DNA of 64,000 nucleotides from Streptococcus mitis SK564 (GCF_000148525.1 NZ_AEDU01000008.1:124001-188000), one strand, 5' to 3'; shown: positions 29,812-43,022, counted from the first letter of the stretch. Program-made: numbers and translations. Notes: generated by a model from the letters alone, not told the origin.

Positions 29812-32279
29812 TATGCTTCACCTTCTGTTTTGTTTTCTGTCCCAACTTCTTCTTTTTCTGCCGCTGCAACCGTTGTAAAGGTCACAATTTTAGCATCTTG
29901 ATCCAGACGCATTACTTTAACTCCCATAGTTGAGCGTCCTGTTTGTGAAATATTGGCAACATTGGTTCGAATCATGACACCTGTATCAGTGATAATCATC
30001 AAGTCTTCATCACCTTTCACAGTCAAGAGACCTGATAGAGGACCATTTTTTTCAGCCACATTAGCCGTCTTCATCCCTTTACCACCACGACCTTTTGTTG
30101 GATATTCAGTCGCGACTGTACGCTTACCATATCCTTTTTCTGTGATGATAAGAACCTCGTCTTGATCTGTAATCACACTAGCACCAACCACTGTGTCTCC
30201 CTCACGGAGATTCACACCTTTCACACCTGTGGCGATACGACTCATGCCGCGAACGGCTGATTGATTAAAGCGAACTGCATAACCAAACTTGGTACCAATA
30301 ATAATATCCGTATCTTCTTCCGTCAACAAGACATTAATTAGCTCATCTTCATCCTTTAGATTCAGTGCTTTGAGACCATTTTGACGAATGTTAGCAAATT
30401 CCTTGACGCTGGTTCTCTTCACAATACCATGACGGGTTGTGAAGAAGAGGTAAGCATCATCACTGCGTTCAGACTCAACATTGATAATCGTCTGAATACT
30501 TTCACCTTCATCCAATTTCAAGAGATTAACTACTGGTAGACCTTTGGCCGTCCGACCATACTCAGGAATTTCATAACCTTTCAGGCGATAGACACGTCCT
30601 TTATTTGTAAAGAAGAGCAGGTGATCATGGGTGCTAGTTGACACTAACTCACGAACAAAATCGTCATCCTTAACGCCTGTCCCTTGAACACCGCGGCCAC
30701 CACGTTTTTGAGCAGTAAATTCAGCTTGGTCCAAACGTTTGATGTATCCCTTATTAGAAAGCGTAATTAAAACATCCGATTCTTCAATCAAATCCTCATC
30801 TTCAAGACTCAATACTTCACCGACCATCAACTCTGTACGACGTTGGTCGCCAAACTTACGCTTAACTTCATCCAATTCTTCTTTGATGATTTGAGAAACA
30901 CGTTCTGGTTTAGCAAGAATATCTGCTAAATCCGCAATCAGAGCCAAGAGGTCATCATACTCTGACTGAATCTTATCGCGTTCCAAACCTGTCAAACGAC
31001 GAAGACGCATATCTAAAATAGCCTGACTTTGACGTTCAGAAAGCTTAAACTTACTCATCAACTCAGCTTGTGCTTCTGCATCTGTTTCACTAGCACGGAT
31101 GATACGAATCACTTCGTCGATATGGTCTAGCGCAATCAAGAGACCTTCTAAGATATGCGCACGCGCTTCCGCTTTTTCCTTATCAAAACGTGTCCGACGA
31201 ACAACCACTTCTTTTTGGTGTTCGATATAAGCATCCAAAATCTGACGAAGGGACAAAATCTTCGGTACACCATTTTGGATAGCAAGCATATTGAAACCAA
31301 AGTTGGTTTGCATCTGGGTCATCTTGAAGAGGTTATTGAGGATAACATTGGCTGAGGCATCGCGCTTAACTTCGATAACAAATCGAACACCTTCACGGTT
31401 TGATTCATCACGAACTGCTGTGATGCCCTCAATACGTTTTTCCTGAACCAAACGAACAATATGCTCATGTACCTTGGTTTTATTGACCATGTATGGAAAT
31501 TCCGTTACAACGATGCGCTCACGGCCAGTCTTAGTTTCTTCAATTTCAGTACGAGAACGAAGGACAATAGAACCTTTACCTGTTTCATAAGCCTTATGAA
31601 TGCCTGATTTCCCCATGACAAGGGCACCTGTTGGAAAATCTGGACCAGGCAAGACTTCCATCAAGTCCTTGGTAGTCACTTCAGGATTGTCCATGACCAA
31701 CTTCACTGCATCAATGGTTTCACCCAAGTTATGAGGAGGAATGTTGGTAGCCATCCCAACAGCAATACCAGTTGCTCCATTAACTAAAAGATTTGGAAAA
31801 CGAGCTGGCAAGACCAAGGGTTCGCGTTCATTAGCATCATAGTTATCAACGAAATCAACCGTATTTTTGTTAATATCACGAAGCATCTCCAGAGCAATCT
31901 TGCTCATGCGTGCCTCAGTATAACGCTGGGCGGCAGCACCATCTCCATCCATGGAACCAAAGTTTCCATGCCCATCTACAAGCATGTAACGGTAACTCCA
32001 CCATTGAGCCATGCGGACCATTGCTTCATAGATAGAGGAATCCCCGTGTGGGTGGTATTTACCCATGACGTCCCCTGTAATACGAGCAGATTTTTTATGG
32101 GGTTTGTCTGGAGTCACACCCAATTCATTCATTCCATAGAGAATCCGACGGTGAACAGGTTTCAAGCCATCTCGAACATCAGGAAGAGCCCGCGCTACGA
32201 TAACACTCATGGCGTAATCGATAAAGCTCGTCTTCATCTCCTTTGTCAGATTGACATTCACTAAATTTCTATCCTGCAT
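29811..32279 (-). CDS. gyrA: DNA gyrase subunit A
   Basis: An 822-residue breakage-reunion subunit. The active tyrosine is Y120 ([10 protein letters not shown]). The quinolone-resistance region reads [12 protein letters not shown], so S81 and E85 are both the susceptible-type residues. The C-terminal beta-pinwheel contains the GyrA-box-like RGGKGMK. I start at ATG 32279 (MQDRNLVNV); five upstream in-frame codons are not supported. An extended -10 (TATAAT at 32317-32322) lies about 40 bases upstream. Confidence 0.97.
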   Translation of the reverse strand: MQDRNLVNVNLTKEMKTSFIDYAMSVIVARALPDVRDGLKPVHRRILYGMNELGVTPDKPHKKSARITGDVMGKYHPHGDSSIYEAMVRMAQWWSYRYMLVDGHGNFGSMDGDGAAAQRYTEARMSKIALEMLRDINKNTVDFVDNYDANEREPLVLPARFPNLLVNGATGIAVGMATNIPPHNLGETIDAVKLVMDNPEVTTKDLMEVLPGPDFPTGALVMGKSGIHKAYETGKGSIVLRSRTEIEETKTGRERIVVTEFPYMVNKTKVHEHIVRLVQEKRIEGITAVRDESNREGVRFVIEVKRDASANVILNNLFKMTQMQTNFGFNMLAIQNGVPKILSLRQILDAYIEHQKEVVVRRTRFDKEKAEARAHILEGLLIALDHIDEVIRIIRASETDAEAQAELMSKFKLSERQSQAILDMRLRRLTGLERDKIQSEYDDLLALIADLADILAKPERVSQIIKEELDEVKRKFGDQRRTELMVGEVLSLEDEDLIEESDVLITLSNKGYIKRLDQAEFTAQKRGGRGVQGTGVKDDDFVRELVSTSTHDHLLFFTNKGRVYRLKGYEIPEYGRTAKGLPVVNLLKLDEGESIQTIINVESERSDDAYLFFTTRHGIVKRTSVKEFANIRQNGLKALNLKDEDELINVLLTEEDTDIIIGTKFGYAVRFNQSAVRGMSRIATGVKGVNLREGDTVVGASVITDQDEVLIITEKGYGKRTVATEYPTKGRGGKGMKTANVAEKNGPLSGLLTVKGDEDLMIITDTGVMIRTNVANISQTGRSTMGVKVMRLDQDAKIVTFTTVAAAEKEEVGTENKTEGEA

Positions 32280-32316
32280 TAATAAATGCCTCATTTCACT
32301 ATTAGTAATTAATAAT

Positions 32317-32322
32317 ATTATA
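32317..32322 (-). promoter_or_regulatory. gyrA extended -10
   Basis: Minus-strand ATGGTATAAT, a TG-extended -10 with a poor -35 (CTGAAA at 32340-32345). Confidence 0.6.
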
Positions 32323-32357
32323 CCATAATGTCCGCCATATTTCAGGTATCCAAATTA

Positions 32358-32373
32358 GCTAAAACGTTTACAT
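32358..32373. promoter_or_regulatory. Weak upstream cre-like site before ldh
   Basis: GCTAAAACGTTTACAT matches the cre consensus at 13 of 16 positions. It sits about 22 bases upstream of the ldh -35 rather than on it, the geometry expected for CcpA activation. Confidence 0.4.
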
Positions 32374-32394
32374 CAAGAACTCCAAGGCATATTC

Positions 32395-32423
32395 GTGACA
32401 AAGCTTTTTAAAAGTGATAGAAT
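32395..32423 (+). promoter_or_regulatory. ldh promoter
   Basis: -35 GTGACA (32395-32400), 17-base spacer, extended -10 TGATAGAAT (TAGAAT at 32418-32423). Confidence 0.75.
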
Positions 32424-32431
32424 TAAAATAA

Positions 32432-33460
<1,029 letters not shown>

Positions 33461-33472
33461 TTTAACTATAGA

Positions 33473-33505
33473 CAACTCCTTGAATCATCAAGGAGTTGTT
33501 TTTTT
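33473..33505 (+). terminator. Terminator after ldh
   Basis: CAACTCCTT GAATCATC AAGGAGTTG followed by eight T, 12 bases after the ldh stop. Confidence 0.92.
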
Positions 33506-33511
33506 CTGTAT

Positions 33512-33600
33512 TATAGTAGATTGAAATAAGATATGAACAAATTAATTTCTAGAAATGTTTTAGTAGCCACGGCGTACTATTCTAGCTGCAATCCACTATA
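33512..33600. repeat. RUP-like palindrome-ended repeat (MITE)
   Basis: An 89-bp element with ends TATAGTAGATTG and, on the other strand, TATAGTGGATTG (11 of 12 identical inverted ends), bounded by TA. This fits the RUP family of pneumococcus, thought to be moved by an IS630-type transposase with TA targets. Family assignment is from memory of its features, not an alignment. It lies between the ldh terminator and an integrase remnant. Confidence 0.5.
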
Positions 33601-33619
33601 AGAACTAAACATTTTATGA

Positions 33620-33778
33620 AATTTTCGTTCAAAAAACAACATCCCTTTAAAAGTTATCATATCATGGCTTGGGCATGAAGATAAAAAGACTACCAATCGG
33701 ATTTATACTCACATCACAAAAAGTATGGAACAAGCAACGATTTACTCTCTAGCTACAGTTACATTAAATCAAAAGTAG
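33620..33778 (+). pseudogene. C-terminal remnant of a tyrosine recombinase (integrase)
   Basis: An open segment directly after a TGA encodes about 52 residues including IISWLGHEDKKTTNRIYTHI, then ...SMEQATIYSLATVTLNQK and a stop. WLGHE-x-T-x-x-x-Y is the conserved end of phage/ICE integrases, and the tyrosine in IYTHI would be the catalytic one. No start and no N-terminal or catalytic arginine region is present, so it is a decayed relic of an integrated element. Confidence 0.75.
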
Positions 33779-33796
33779 AAAACTTTTCCCATATAC

Positions 33797-33842
33797 AAAA
33801 AAGCCCATCATACAGGCTAGACAGCTTGATACGATAGGCTAT
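33797..33842 (-). terminator. Terminator after pyk
   Basis: Minus strand AGCCTATCGTA pairs with TATGATGGGCT (11 bp, two wobble pairs), followed by TTTTTG. It lies just after the pyk stop. Confidence 0.7.
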
Positions 33843-33853
33843 TTTTCTATTAA

Positions 33854-35359
33854 TTAACGTACTGTACGGATACGCATTGTGTTTGTACGAACAGCTTCTC
33901 CAACTGGTACACCAGCAACAATAACGATATCGTCACCAGATTCTACTAGACCTGCTTCAACTGCTTTACGTTCAGCAATTTCGAACATATCGTCAGTTGA
34001 AGATGGAGCATCTGTCAACATTGGGATAACACCCCAGTTCAACATCAATCCACGTTCTGTCAATTCGTCGAATGTCAATGCCAAGATGTCAGCATTTGGA
34101 CGGTATTTAGAGATCAAACGTGCAGTGTGACCTGTCTTAGTAAGAGTTACAACCAATTTAATGTCCATTGAGTTAGTAGCATCTTTAACAGCTGAAGCCA
34201 TTACTTCTGTCTTAGAGTTACGTTCGAATGAATCTGAGTTCAAACGTCCGTATTCGTTAAGAAGAGTTTGAGCGTTCTTATCGATTGTAGCCATTGTAGT
34301 TACTGACTCAAGTGGGTATTTACCATTTGCAGACTCACCTGAAAGCATTGTTGCGTCAGTTCCGTCAATAACAGCGTTAAATACGTCTGATACTTCTGAA
34401 CGAGTTGCACGTGGTTTTTCAGTCATTGTTTCAAGCATGTTTGTTGCAGTGATAACAACTTTACCTGCAGCATTGACTTTAGTGATGATCATTTTTTGGT
34501 AAACTGGAACCATTTCGAATGGTACTTCGATACCCATGTCACCACGAGCGATCATGATACCATCAGCAGCTTCGATGATTTCATCCAAGTTATCGATACC
34601 TTGTTGGTTTTCGATTTTAGCGAACAATTGAACATGTCCGTTTCCAGTTTCTTCACAGATTGCACGAACTTCGTTCACATCTTTTGCAGTACGTACGAAT
34701 GAAATCGCGATGAAGTTGATACCTTGTTCAAGACCGAAACGGATATCGTCGTTATCGCGTTCAGCAAGAGCTGGGAAAGGAATTTTAGTGTTAGGAATGT
34801 TCACACCTTTTTGTTTAGCGATGATACCATCGTTTTCAACTTCAACTTCAAATTCACGAGTTGCATCATCTTTAGCAACCACACGAAGACCAAGTTTACC
34901 ATCGTCAACCAAAACTTGACGACCAACTTCAACATCATCATAGATATCAAGAGCACCAGCAACGTTCAATGCAATCACTTCACGAGTTGATTTGATTCCT
35001 TGTTTAGTTGCAACACGGATTTTCTCACCAGTTTTATATGAATACTCTTTAGCTTCACCTTCGAACAATTCTGTACGGATTTCTGGTCCTTTTGTATCAA
35101 GAAGGAAACCAACTTTTTTACCTGCAAGTTTTTCAGCAAGTTTAACAGTTGCCATACGCTCACCTTGTTCTTGATGGTCACCGTGTGAGAAGTTGAAACG
35201 GAATGTGTTAGCACCAGCTTCAATCAATTTAGCAATGTTTTTAGCTGAAGCTTCAACATCAAGTTTTTCACCCCAGTATCCGTCCTCACCGAATTTTTTA
35301 CCACCACGGATTTCTACCGCAGGACCCAAAGTTGCAACGATTTTTACACGTTTGTTCAT
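33854..35359 (-). CDS. pyk: Pyruvate kinase
   Basis: Glycolytic enzyme making pyruvate and ATP from phosphoenolpyruvate; 501 residues. Conserved segments: TLGPA at the N-terminus, RFNFSHGDH, the catalytic lysine region QLFAKIENQQG, MIARGDMGIEV, and TATNMLETM. Its start is 58 bases after pfkA, so the pair is co-transcribed; a PTS- or FBP-controlled glycolytic operon with nearby ldh is typical of lactic streptococci. Confidence 0.97.
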   Translation of the reverse strand: MNKRVKIVATLGPAVEIRGGKKFGEDGYWGEKLDVEASAKNIAKLIEAGANTFRFNFSHGDHQEQGERMATVKLAEKLAGKKVGFLLDTKGPEIRTELFEGEAKEYSYKTGEKIRVATKQGIKSTREVIALNVAGALDIYDDVEVGRQVLVDDGKLGLRVVAKDDATREFEVEVENDGIIAKQKGVNIPNTKIPFPALAERDNDDIRFGLEQGINFIAISFVRTAKDVNEVRAICEETGNGHVQLFAKIENQQGIDNLDEIIEAADGIMIARGDMGIEVPFEMVPVYQKMIITKVNAAGKVVITATNMLETMTEKPRATRSEVSDVFNAVIDGTDATMLSGESANGKYPLESVTTMATIDKNAQTLLNEYGRLNSDSFERNSKTEVMASAVKDATNSMDIKLVVTLTKTGHTARLISKYRPNADILALTFDELTERGLMLNWGVIPMLTDAPSSTDDMFEIAERKAVEAGLVESGDDIVIVAGVPVGEAVRTNTMRIRTVR

Positions 35360-35417
35360 GATTTTTGTGACTCCTTTATATATATGACCTTTTTGGTCTT
35401 ATTAACTAAATTGTAAA

Positions 35418-36491
<1,074 letters not shown>

Positions 36492-36506
36492 CTATTTTCC
36501 GTATTT

Positions 36507-39500
36507 TTAGCGATAAATCGTTTTCATAACGATTTCATTCAACTTCGCTTCTAATTCATTGGATTTAGCTACAAAATGATGAGGGGAAACGATTGTTTTC
36601 TGTTCCTCTTCATACCTGACGATGACTGGGATTGGACCTTTAAATTGTTCTAAAATACGTGAAATTTCTTGATCCGATTCATGATTTTTTACCTGTATCC
36701 AAAAGCGTTCAGCAACTGCTTCTCTTATTTCTTGTGCAATCATTTGCAGACGGCCATCACGTGACTGGATTTTTCCTTTTATATAGTAGAAGGCTCCCTC
36801 TTTTATTTCCTGCCCAACCTGACGATATAAGTCTGAAAAGAGAGTGACATCCAATTTTTTCTTACTATCATCCACCTGTAAGAAAGCCATATTTTCACCC
36901 TTTTTGGTACGAATTACTTTTATTTTCTGAACTTCAACCAAAATAATAGCGTAGCTATTTTCTGATAAATTTCCGATTGGTGTAATCGAATAAATAGCCT
37001 TACTCGCAATAGCTTGTAGGGGATGTTTGCTGACACCTATCCCTAAAAGCTCTTGTTCCATATAGAATTTTTCTTGTTCCGTCCAATCTTCCGATTCCTG
37101 CCAACTATAAATAGTATCTCCAAACAAACTTCCTAACTCTTTTACAAATTCAAATAGATTAACTAAATTATTGAATACTTTTTGACGATTTTTTTCAAAT
37201 GAATCGAAAAGACCAACTTTTACCAAAGGTTCTAGCAGAGGAAGTTTCAGAAAATTCTCAGGTAATTTAGCTATAAAATCTTCAATGTTAGAATAGGGTC
37301 TATTTTCAATAATCCAGAGAGCTAAATCATTACTGACTCCCTTAATCGATTTCAATCCTAGATAGATGGACTTGTTGGCAATTTTATCGTGATAGGGAAT
37401 GGTGTTGATGGACAGAGGCGCTACTTCAAAGCCTGCTTCTAAGGCATCTGTTAAGTAATCACTGTTGGCGGAATTCAACATGACCTGATAAAAAATGGCT
37501 GGATAATGCGTTTTGAAATAGGCCAACTGGAAGGCCAAGGCTGAGTAGGCATAGGCGTGTGACCTGTTAAAACCATAACCTGCAAACTTCTCCATGACAT
37601 CAAAGACCTGCTCTGCTTTTTCCACAGTATGACCAGCTTCTAATGAACCTTGAATAAAGGAAGCCCTCATCTCATGCATAGCAGAGGCATCCTTTTTCCC
37701 CATAGCTCGGCGCAAAATATCGGCTTTCCCAAGACTAAATCCAGCAAATCGCTGGGCAACCTGCATAACCTGCTCCTGATAGAGCATAATGCCATAAGTT
37801 GGAGCCAAAATATCCTCCAGTACTGGATCCAGAACAGTCACTTCTTCCTGCCCATGTTTTCTTGCCACAAAATTATTGATGTAGTCACTAGCACCTGGCC
37901 TATTTAGGGAAGTAGTCGCTACGACATCTTCAAAACAGACTGGTTGAACACGTTTGAGCAAGCGAATGGCACCAGGTTGCTCAAATTGAAAGATACCTTT
38001 TGTATTACCAGAAGCAAATAAAGCCAACGTTTCTTTGTCTTCCAAATCTATTTCTTCGACTTTAAGGTGAATACCTTCTGTTTTAGCAAGCAATTCTTGC
38101 ATCTTCTGGACAAAGGTCAAATTTCGCAGTCCCAGAAAGTCCATCTTCAAAAGTCCACTTGCTTCGACTCCATGAGCATCATACTGAGTCAGTGGAATTT
38201 CATCACCATGCTTCAGAGGGATGTAGTTGGTCAAATCTTGGTCACTGATTACAACACCAGCTGCATGGACAGAGGTTTGTCTTGGATAGCCCTCTATCTT
38301 GCAAGCAATCTCAAAGGCTTTTTGGTATTCTAACTTACTATTAATTTGCTGACGAAACTGGAGGTTACCCTCATAAGCCGACTTGAGATTGTCACGAAAA
38401 CTGATTTTCTTGGTAATTGCAGATAATTCATACTCGGGCACCCCAAAGCGTTTCAATACATCTCGTAGAGCTTGCTTGGCTCCAAAGGTTGAAAAAGTAA
38501 CAATTTGAGCAGCATGTTTACTGCCATATTTATTGCCAACATACCTGATAAAATCTGGACGATAAATATCAGGAATATCGATATCAATATCGGGCATGGT
38601 ATAGCGTTCACGATTGAGGAAACGTTCAAAAATCAGATTTTTCTCTACTGGGTCAATCCCTGTGATGTCCAAGGCATAGGAAACCAAGCTACCAACTGCG
38701 GAACCTCGCCCCATTCCCATATAATAGCCATTCGAACGTCCAAAACGCAGCAAATCCCAGACAACCAAGAAATAATCATCAAAGCCCATATCATGAATAA
38801 CAGCCAATTCTTGGTCTAGACGGTCTTGATATTCTTTACTAGTCAACCCCTTCTGAGCAAGCCCAAGCTCAGCGCGTTCTCTCAACTCTTCTACTGCTGG
38901 TCTAGCCGGATTAAAACGAGGCAGTTTCAGACTAGTGTCCAAATCATAAGAAATGCCTGAAATCAGCTTTTCTAAATTGTCCAAGGCTTGCGGAAAACGT
39001 TCTTGGAATAATTTCTCTAAAGAACTTGCTGATATAAAAACATCTTGTCTCGAACGCAAAGGAACTTCTCTGAGTGATAGATTTTCTTTAATCGCTGTTA
39101 ATACTTGTAGAACTTCTCTATCCCTGCTTTCAAAAGCATTGACCCGATAAAGGGGCAAGATTGGATGATGAAATTCGCTGGCCAGTGTTTCTGGATAAAC
39201 CCCTATATAGTAATCACAGCCTAGATTTAACAACTCCAGTCCATCAAAATAAGGCACAATTACCGCAATATCCTCCAGATACTGAGATAAAACTGACCAA
39301 CTTTTCTCCCCCTGCATCTTGGCTGTTGAAAGCTTCATCAACTGCTGATAGCCCACACTAGATAGAGCTAAAAAGCGCAGATTCACTTCCTGAGCATCCA
39401 CAAGCACATTCATTTCAAGCCCTAATAAAGGATGAATGCCATATTTTTTTGTAACCTCTAGAAAGTCAAAAGCACCATAAAGATTATCAATATCCATCAT

Positions 39501-39608
39501 AGCCAGATGAGTGTAGCCGTATTCTTTAGCTACTCTCACATACTTTTCGATCGAAATGACGCTCTCCATAAAACTATAGACTGTTTTTGTATCTAGTTGT
39601 GCGATCAA
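36507..39608 (-). CDS. dnaE: DNA polymerase III alpha subunit DnaE
   Basis: A 1033-residue replicative polymerase of the DnaE type, used in Firmicutes with PolC for lagging-strand initiation. An N-terminal PHP domain (about 1-250) precedes the polymerase core with the catalytic aspartates in YTMPDIDIDIPD, and a C-terminal OB/tau-binding region follows. I chose the TTG start at 39608 (encoding MIAQLDTKTVYSF): GGAG lies 9 bases upstream and the family length fits. The frame extends 27 bases further upstream with no good start. Confidence 0.95.
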   Translation of the reverse strand: MIAQLDTKTVYSFMESVISIEKYVRVAKEYGYTHLAMMDIDNLYGAFDFLEVTKKYGIHPLLGLEMNVLVDAQEVNLRFLALSSVGYQQLMKLSTAKMQGEKSWSVLSQYLEDIAVIVPYFDGLELLNLGCDYYIGVYPETLASEFHHPILPLYRVNAFESRDREVLQVLTAIKENLSLREVPLRSRQDVFISASSLEKLFQERFPQALDNLEKLISGISYDLDTSLKLPRFNPARPAVEELRERAELGLAQKGLTSKEYQDRLDQELAVIHDMGFDDYFLVVWDLLRFGRSNGYYMGMGRGSAVGSLVSYALDITGIDPVEKNLIFERFLNRERYTMPDIDIDIPDIYRPDFIRYVGNKYGSKHAAQIVTFSTFGAKQALRDVLKRFGVPEYELSAITKKISFRDNLKSAYEGNLQFRQQINSKLEYQKAFEIACKIEGYPRQTSVHAAGVVISDQDLTNYIPLKHGDEIPLTQYDAHGVEASGLLKMDFLGLRNLTFVQKMQELLAKTEGIHLKVEEIDLEDKETLALFASGNTKGIFQFEQPGAIRLLKRVQPVCFEDVVATTSLNRPGASDYINNFVARKHGQEEVTVLDPVLEDILAPTYGIMLYQEQVMQVAQRFAGFSLGKADILRRAMGKKDASAMHEMRASFIQGSLEAGHTVEKAEQVFDVMEKFAGYGFNRSHAYAYSALAFQLAYFKTHYPAIFYQVMLNSANSDYLTDALEAGFEVAPLSINTIPYHDKIANKSIYLGLKSIKGVSNDLALWIIENRPYSNIEDFIAKLPENFLKLPLLEPLVKVGLFDSFEKNRQKVFNNLVNLFEFVKELGSLFGDTIYSWQESEDWTEQEKFYMEQELLGIGVSKHPLQAIASKAIYSITPIGNLSENSYAIILVEVQKIKVIRTKKGENMAFLQVDDSKKKLDVTLFSDLYRQVGQEIKEGAFYYIKGKIQSRDGRLQMIAQEIREAVAERFWIQVKNHESDQEISRILEQFKGPIPVIVRYEEEQKTIVSPHHFVAKSNELEAKLNEIVMKTIYR

Positions 39609-39987
39609 TTTACACTTCTCCTCTATCCTTCTCACTATATTATACCATTTTCAAAAAGAGAAATACAAAAGCAATGACTCCTATCTCTATTTTATCCTTA
39701 AAGTAAAATTTTTTGAATGAAAAAAGCAAAAATACATTTAAAGAATCAAATGATCCGGTAATTTTTTTACTTTTTTATCCCAAGAAGTGAATATATCTTT
39801 TAAAATAGAAAGACACATCAAGTTAATCTATTTATTATTATAACTTGTTTTAGACTATAGAGTTGTACCTGTTTTTCATATAAATAATATTCATTATTCT
39901 TTAATTAATTTCTTTCTCACTTAATAATTCCCTTTCTCCTATTTTTTTGATATAATAACCTTAATTATTATTTTACAAGGAGGTTTT
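39609..39987. other. AT-rich intergenic region between dnaE and pepX
   Basis: 379 bases with no credible gene. It holds the divergent promoters only: the dnaE extended -10 (TATAAT at 39639-39644, minus) and the pepX extended -10 (TG-A-TATAAT at 39951-39956, plus), with an AAGGAGG ribosome site at 39977-39983. The remainder is very AT-rich, without a repeat I recognise. Confidence 0.7.
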
Positions 39988-42261
39988 ATGCGCTTTAATC
40001 AATTCAGCTATTTATCACTTCCAAGAGATACTATTTTATATGAATTAAAAAAGTATGGATTTGATTTTCCATCTGATTCAACAAATAAAAAGATCTTGGA
40101 GTCTTTTCTAAGTCGTTTCTTTTTCACTTATCAAGACACCAACTATCCACTTTCCATCCTAGCAGCTGATAAAAAAACAGACCTGCTAACATTTTTTCAA
40201 TCAGAAGATGAACTGACAGCAGATATTTTTTATACTGTTGCTTTTCAACTTTTAGGCTTTTCTTATTTGGTTGACTTCGAAGATAGTGAAGATTTTCGTA
40301 AAGAGACTGGATTTCCTATTGTATATGGTGACTTGATTGAAAATCTCTATCAGTTACTCAATACTCGCACCAAAAAGGGGAACACTCTTATCGACCAACT
40401 TGTCAGTGACGGTCTTATTCCTGAGGATAATGACTATCACTACTTTAACGGCAAGAGTTTGGCTACTTTTTCTAGCCATGATGTCATTCGAGAAGTCGTT
40501 TACGTTGAGTCTCGTGTCGATACTGACCAAAAAGGTCTACCAAACTTAGTCAAGGTCAGCATTATTCGTCCTCGTTATGACGGGCAAATCCCTGCTATCA
40601 TGACAGCGAGTCCTTATCATCAGGGAACAAATGATAAAGCCAGCGACAAGGCTCTCTACAAGATGGAGGGCGAGCTTGAAGTGAAGCCTGCTCACAAGAT
40701 TGAGCTAGAGGAACCTCAACTAAATCTCGTCCAAGCTCAAGGTCAAGCAGAGCTTGTGTCAGAAGCTGAGGAAAAGCTAACGCACATCAACGCAAGCTAT
40801 AATCTCAACGACTACTTCCTTCCACGAGGATTTGCTAATCTCTATGTGTCAGGTGTTGGTACCAAAGACTCGACAGGTTTCATGACTAACGGGGACTACC
40901 AACAAATCGAGGCTTATAAAAATGTTATCGATTGGCTTAATGGTCATTGTCGTGCCTTTACTGACCACACGCGCCAGCGTCAAGTCAAGGCTGACTGGTC
41001 AAACGGAAAAGTAGCTACAACAGGACTTTCCTATCTAGGTACCATGTCAAACGGCCTTGCGACTACAGGAGTCGATGGTTTAGAGGTTATCATTGCTGAG
41101 GCTGGCATTTCTTCATGGTACAACTACTACCGTGAAAACGGTCTGGTAACTAGCCCAGGTGGCTATCCAGGTGAGGACTTTGACTCCCTTGCTGAGTTAA
41201 CCTATTCTCGTAATCTCTTGGCTGGCGACTATATCCGTGGCAATGAAGCTCACCAAGCTGACTTAGAAAAGGTAAAAGAACAACTGGATCGCAAGACCGG
41301 CGACTACAATCAGTTTTGGCATGACCGCAATTATCTGCTCAATGCCCATAAAGTAAAGGCTGAGGTTGTTTTTACTCATGGTTCTCAGGATTGGAATGTC
41401 AAACCACTTCATGTTTACCAGATGTTCCATGCTCTACCTACTCATATAAATAAGCATCTCTTTTTCCATAATGGTGCCCATGTTTACATGAACAACTGGC
41501 AGTCCATTGACTTCCGTGAGTCCATGAATGCTTTGTTGACAAAGAAATTACTGGGACAAGATACAGATTTCAAACTTCCTACTGTTATCTGGCAGGACAA
41601 TACAGCCCCTCAGACTTGGTTATCACTTAATAACTTCGGTGGGCAAGAAAACTTTGAAACCTTCTCACTTGGTCAAGAAGAGCAAGTTATTCAAAACCAG
41701 TACCCAGATAAGGATTTTGAGCGTTATGGTAAGACATACCAAACCTTCAATACAGAACTCTATCAAGGGAAAGTCAATCAGATTACTATTGACCTTCCTG
41801 TGACCAAAGACCTTCACTTGAACGGTCGCGCTCAGCTCAATCTTCGTATCAAATCCAGCACAAACAAGGGGCTCTTATCTGCTCAACTACTGGAACTTGG
41901 ACAAAAGAAATACCTACAACCTTATCCAGCTGTTTTAAGTGCTAGAACCATTGATAATGGACGCTACCACATGTTGGAAAATCTCTGTGAATTACCATTT
42001 AGACCAGAGGCACAACGAGTCGTGACAAAAGGTTACCTCAATTTACAGAATAGAAATGATTTACTGTTAGTAGAGGATATTAAGGCAGATGAATGGATGG
42101 ATGTACAATTTGAACTGCAACCAACTATTTACAAGTTAAAAGAAGGAGATACTCTTCGTTTAGTCCTCTATACGACTGACTTTGAAATCACCATACGTGA
42201 CAATACCGCTTACCAGTTGACTGTTGATCTTGAACAGTCTACACTTATCCTACCTCACTAA
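39988..42261 (+). CDS. pepX: Xaa-Pro dipeptidyl-peptidase PepX
   Basis: A 757-residue cytoplasmic serine peptidase releasing X-Pro dipeptides. Catalytic S348 is in [11 protein letters not shown], with Asp and His partners in GSQDWNVKP and HNGAHVY. It has an N-terminal helical domain and a C-terminal beta-sandwich typical of PepX. It starts behind a strong AAGGAGG. 18 bases separate it from the downstream ArgR-type gene. Confidence 0.96.
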   Translation: MRFNQFSYLSLPRDTILYELKKYGFDFPSDSTNKKILESFLSRFFFTYQDTNYPLSILAADKKTDLLTFFQSEDELTADIFYTVAFQLLGFSYLVDFEDSEDFRKETGFPIVYGDLIENLYQLLNTRTKKGNTLIDQLVSDGLIPEDNDYHYFNGKSLATFSSHDVIREVVYVESRVDTDQKGLPNLVKVSIIRPRYDGQIPAIMTASPYHQGTNDKASDKALYKMEGELEVKPAHKIELEEPQLNLVQAQGQAELVSEAEEKLTHINASYNLNDYFLPRGFANLYVSGVGTKDSTGFMTNGDYQQIEAYKNVIDWLNGHCRAFTDHTRQRQVKADWSNGKVATTGLSYLGTMSNGLATTGVDGLEVIIAEAGISSWYNYYRENGLVTSPGGYPGEDFDSLAELTYSRNLLAGDYIRGNEAHQADLEKVKEQLDRKTGDYNQFWHDRNYLLNAHKVKAEVVFTHGSQDWNVKPLHVYQMFHALPTHINKHLFFHNGAHVYMNNWQSIDFRESMNALLTKKLLGQDTDFKLPTVIWQDNTAPQTWLSLNNFGGQENFETFSLGQEEQVIQNQYPDKDFERYGKTYQTFNTELYQGKVNQITIDLPVTKDLHLNGRAQLNLRIKSSTNKGLLSAQLLELGQKKYLQPYPAVLSARTIDNGRYHMLENLCELPFRPEAQRVVTKGYLNLQNRNDLLLVEDIKADEWMDVQFELQPTIYKLKEGDTLRLVLYTTDFEITIRDNTAYQLTVDLEQSTLILPH

Positions 42262-42279
42262 AAAAGGAGTTAAATTATT

Positions 42280-42750
42280 ATGAATAAATCTGAACACCGA
42301 CACCAACTCATACGAGCTCTTGTAACGAAAAATAAGATTCACACACAAGCTGAGTTACAATCTCTTCTTGCCGATAATGATATTCAAGTTACACAAGCGA
42401 CACTTTCGAGAGATATTAAAAGTATGAACCTCTCAAAAGTACGAGAAGAAGATAACTCTTACTATGTGCTAAATACAGGCTCTATCTCAAAATGGGAAAA
42501 ACGCCTCGAACTCTACATGGAAGATGCCCTTGTCTTGATGCGCCCAGTTCAACACCAAGTCCTACTAAAAACCCTTCCTGGACTGGCTCAATCATTTGGT
42601 TCTATCATTGATGCTTTGAGTTTCCCTGATGCTATCGCTACCCTCTGTGGTGATGATGTCTGCCTTGTCATCTGTGAAGATGTAGAGGCAGCCCAACATT
42701 GCTTTGAAGATCTGAAACGGTTCGCCCCTCCATTTTTCTTTGGTGAATAA
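42280..42750 (+). CDS. ArgR-family transcriptional regulator (second copy)
   Basis: A 156-residue regulator with the ArgR N-terminal winged helix (QAELQSLLADNDIQVTQATL then SRDIKSMNL) and a C-terminal domain with a GDDVCLVICED segment in place of the usual oligomerisation motif. It is clearly diverged from the copy at 19931. Lying 18 bases after pepX, it probably shares the pepX transcript. Whether it binds arginine is not evident. Confidence 0.85.
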   Translation: MNKSEHRHQLIRALVTKNKIHTQAELQSLLADNDIQVTQATLSRDIKSMNLSKVREEDNSYYVLNTGSISKWEKRLELYMEDALVLMRPVQHQVLLKTLPGLAQSFGSIIDALSFPDAIATLCGDDVCLVICEDVEAAQHCFEDLKRFAPPFFFGE

Positions 42751-42870
42751 ACAGAAACTGAACTCAACAACTGCAAAACTCTCAAAATTTTAAACAGTAG
42801 TGAATTGATGTCAGCTAACATCTAGCGAGTACAATAGCTGATTCCTGCTGAAAAGTAAGCTATGCAGTTT

Positions 42871-42976
42871 TATACTCTTCGAAAATCAAATTCAAACCAC
42901 GTCAGCGTCACCTTACCGTACTCAAGTACAGCCTGCGGCTAGCTTCCTAGTTTGCTCTTTGATTTTCATTGAGTTT
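42871..42976 (-). repeat. BOX element, boxA-boxC type without boxB
   Basis: Minus strand: CTCAATGAAAATCAAAGAGC, then the GGAAGCTAGCCGCAGGC core, a TACTTGAGTA palindrome, and boxC (GTGACGCTGACGTGGTTTG) ending GAAGAGTATA. Same type and orientation as the element at 12902-13004. Confidence 0.9.
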
Positions 42977-43022
42977 TAATAAAACAAAAAAGAGAAATCT
43001 ATCTCATACATGAGTACAAAAG

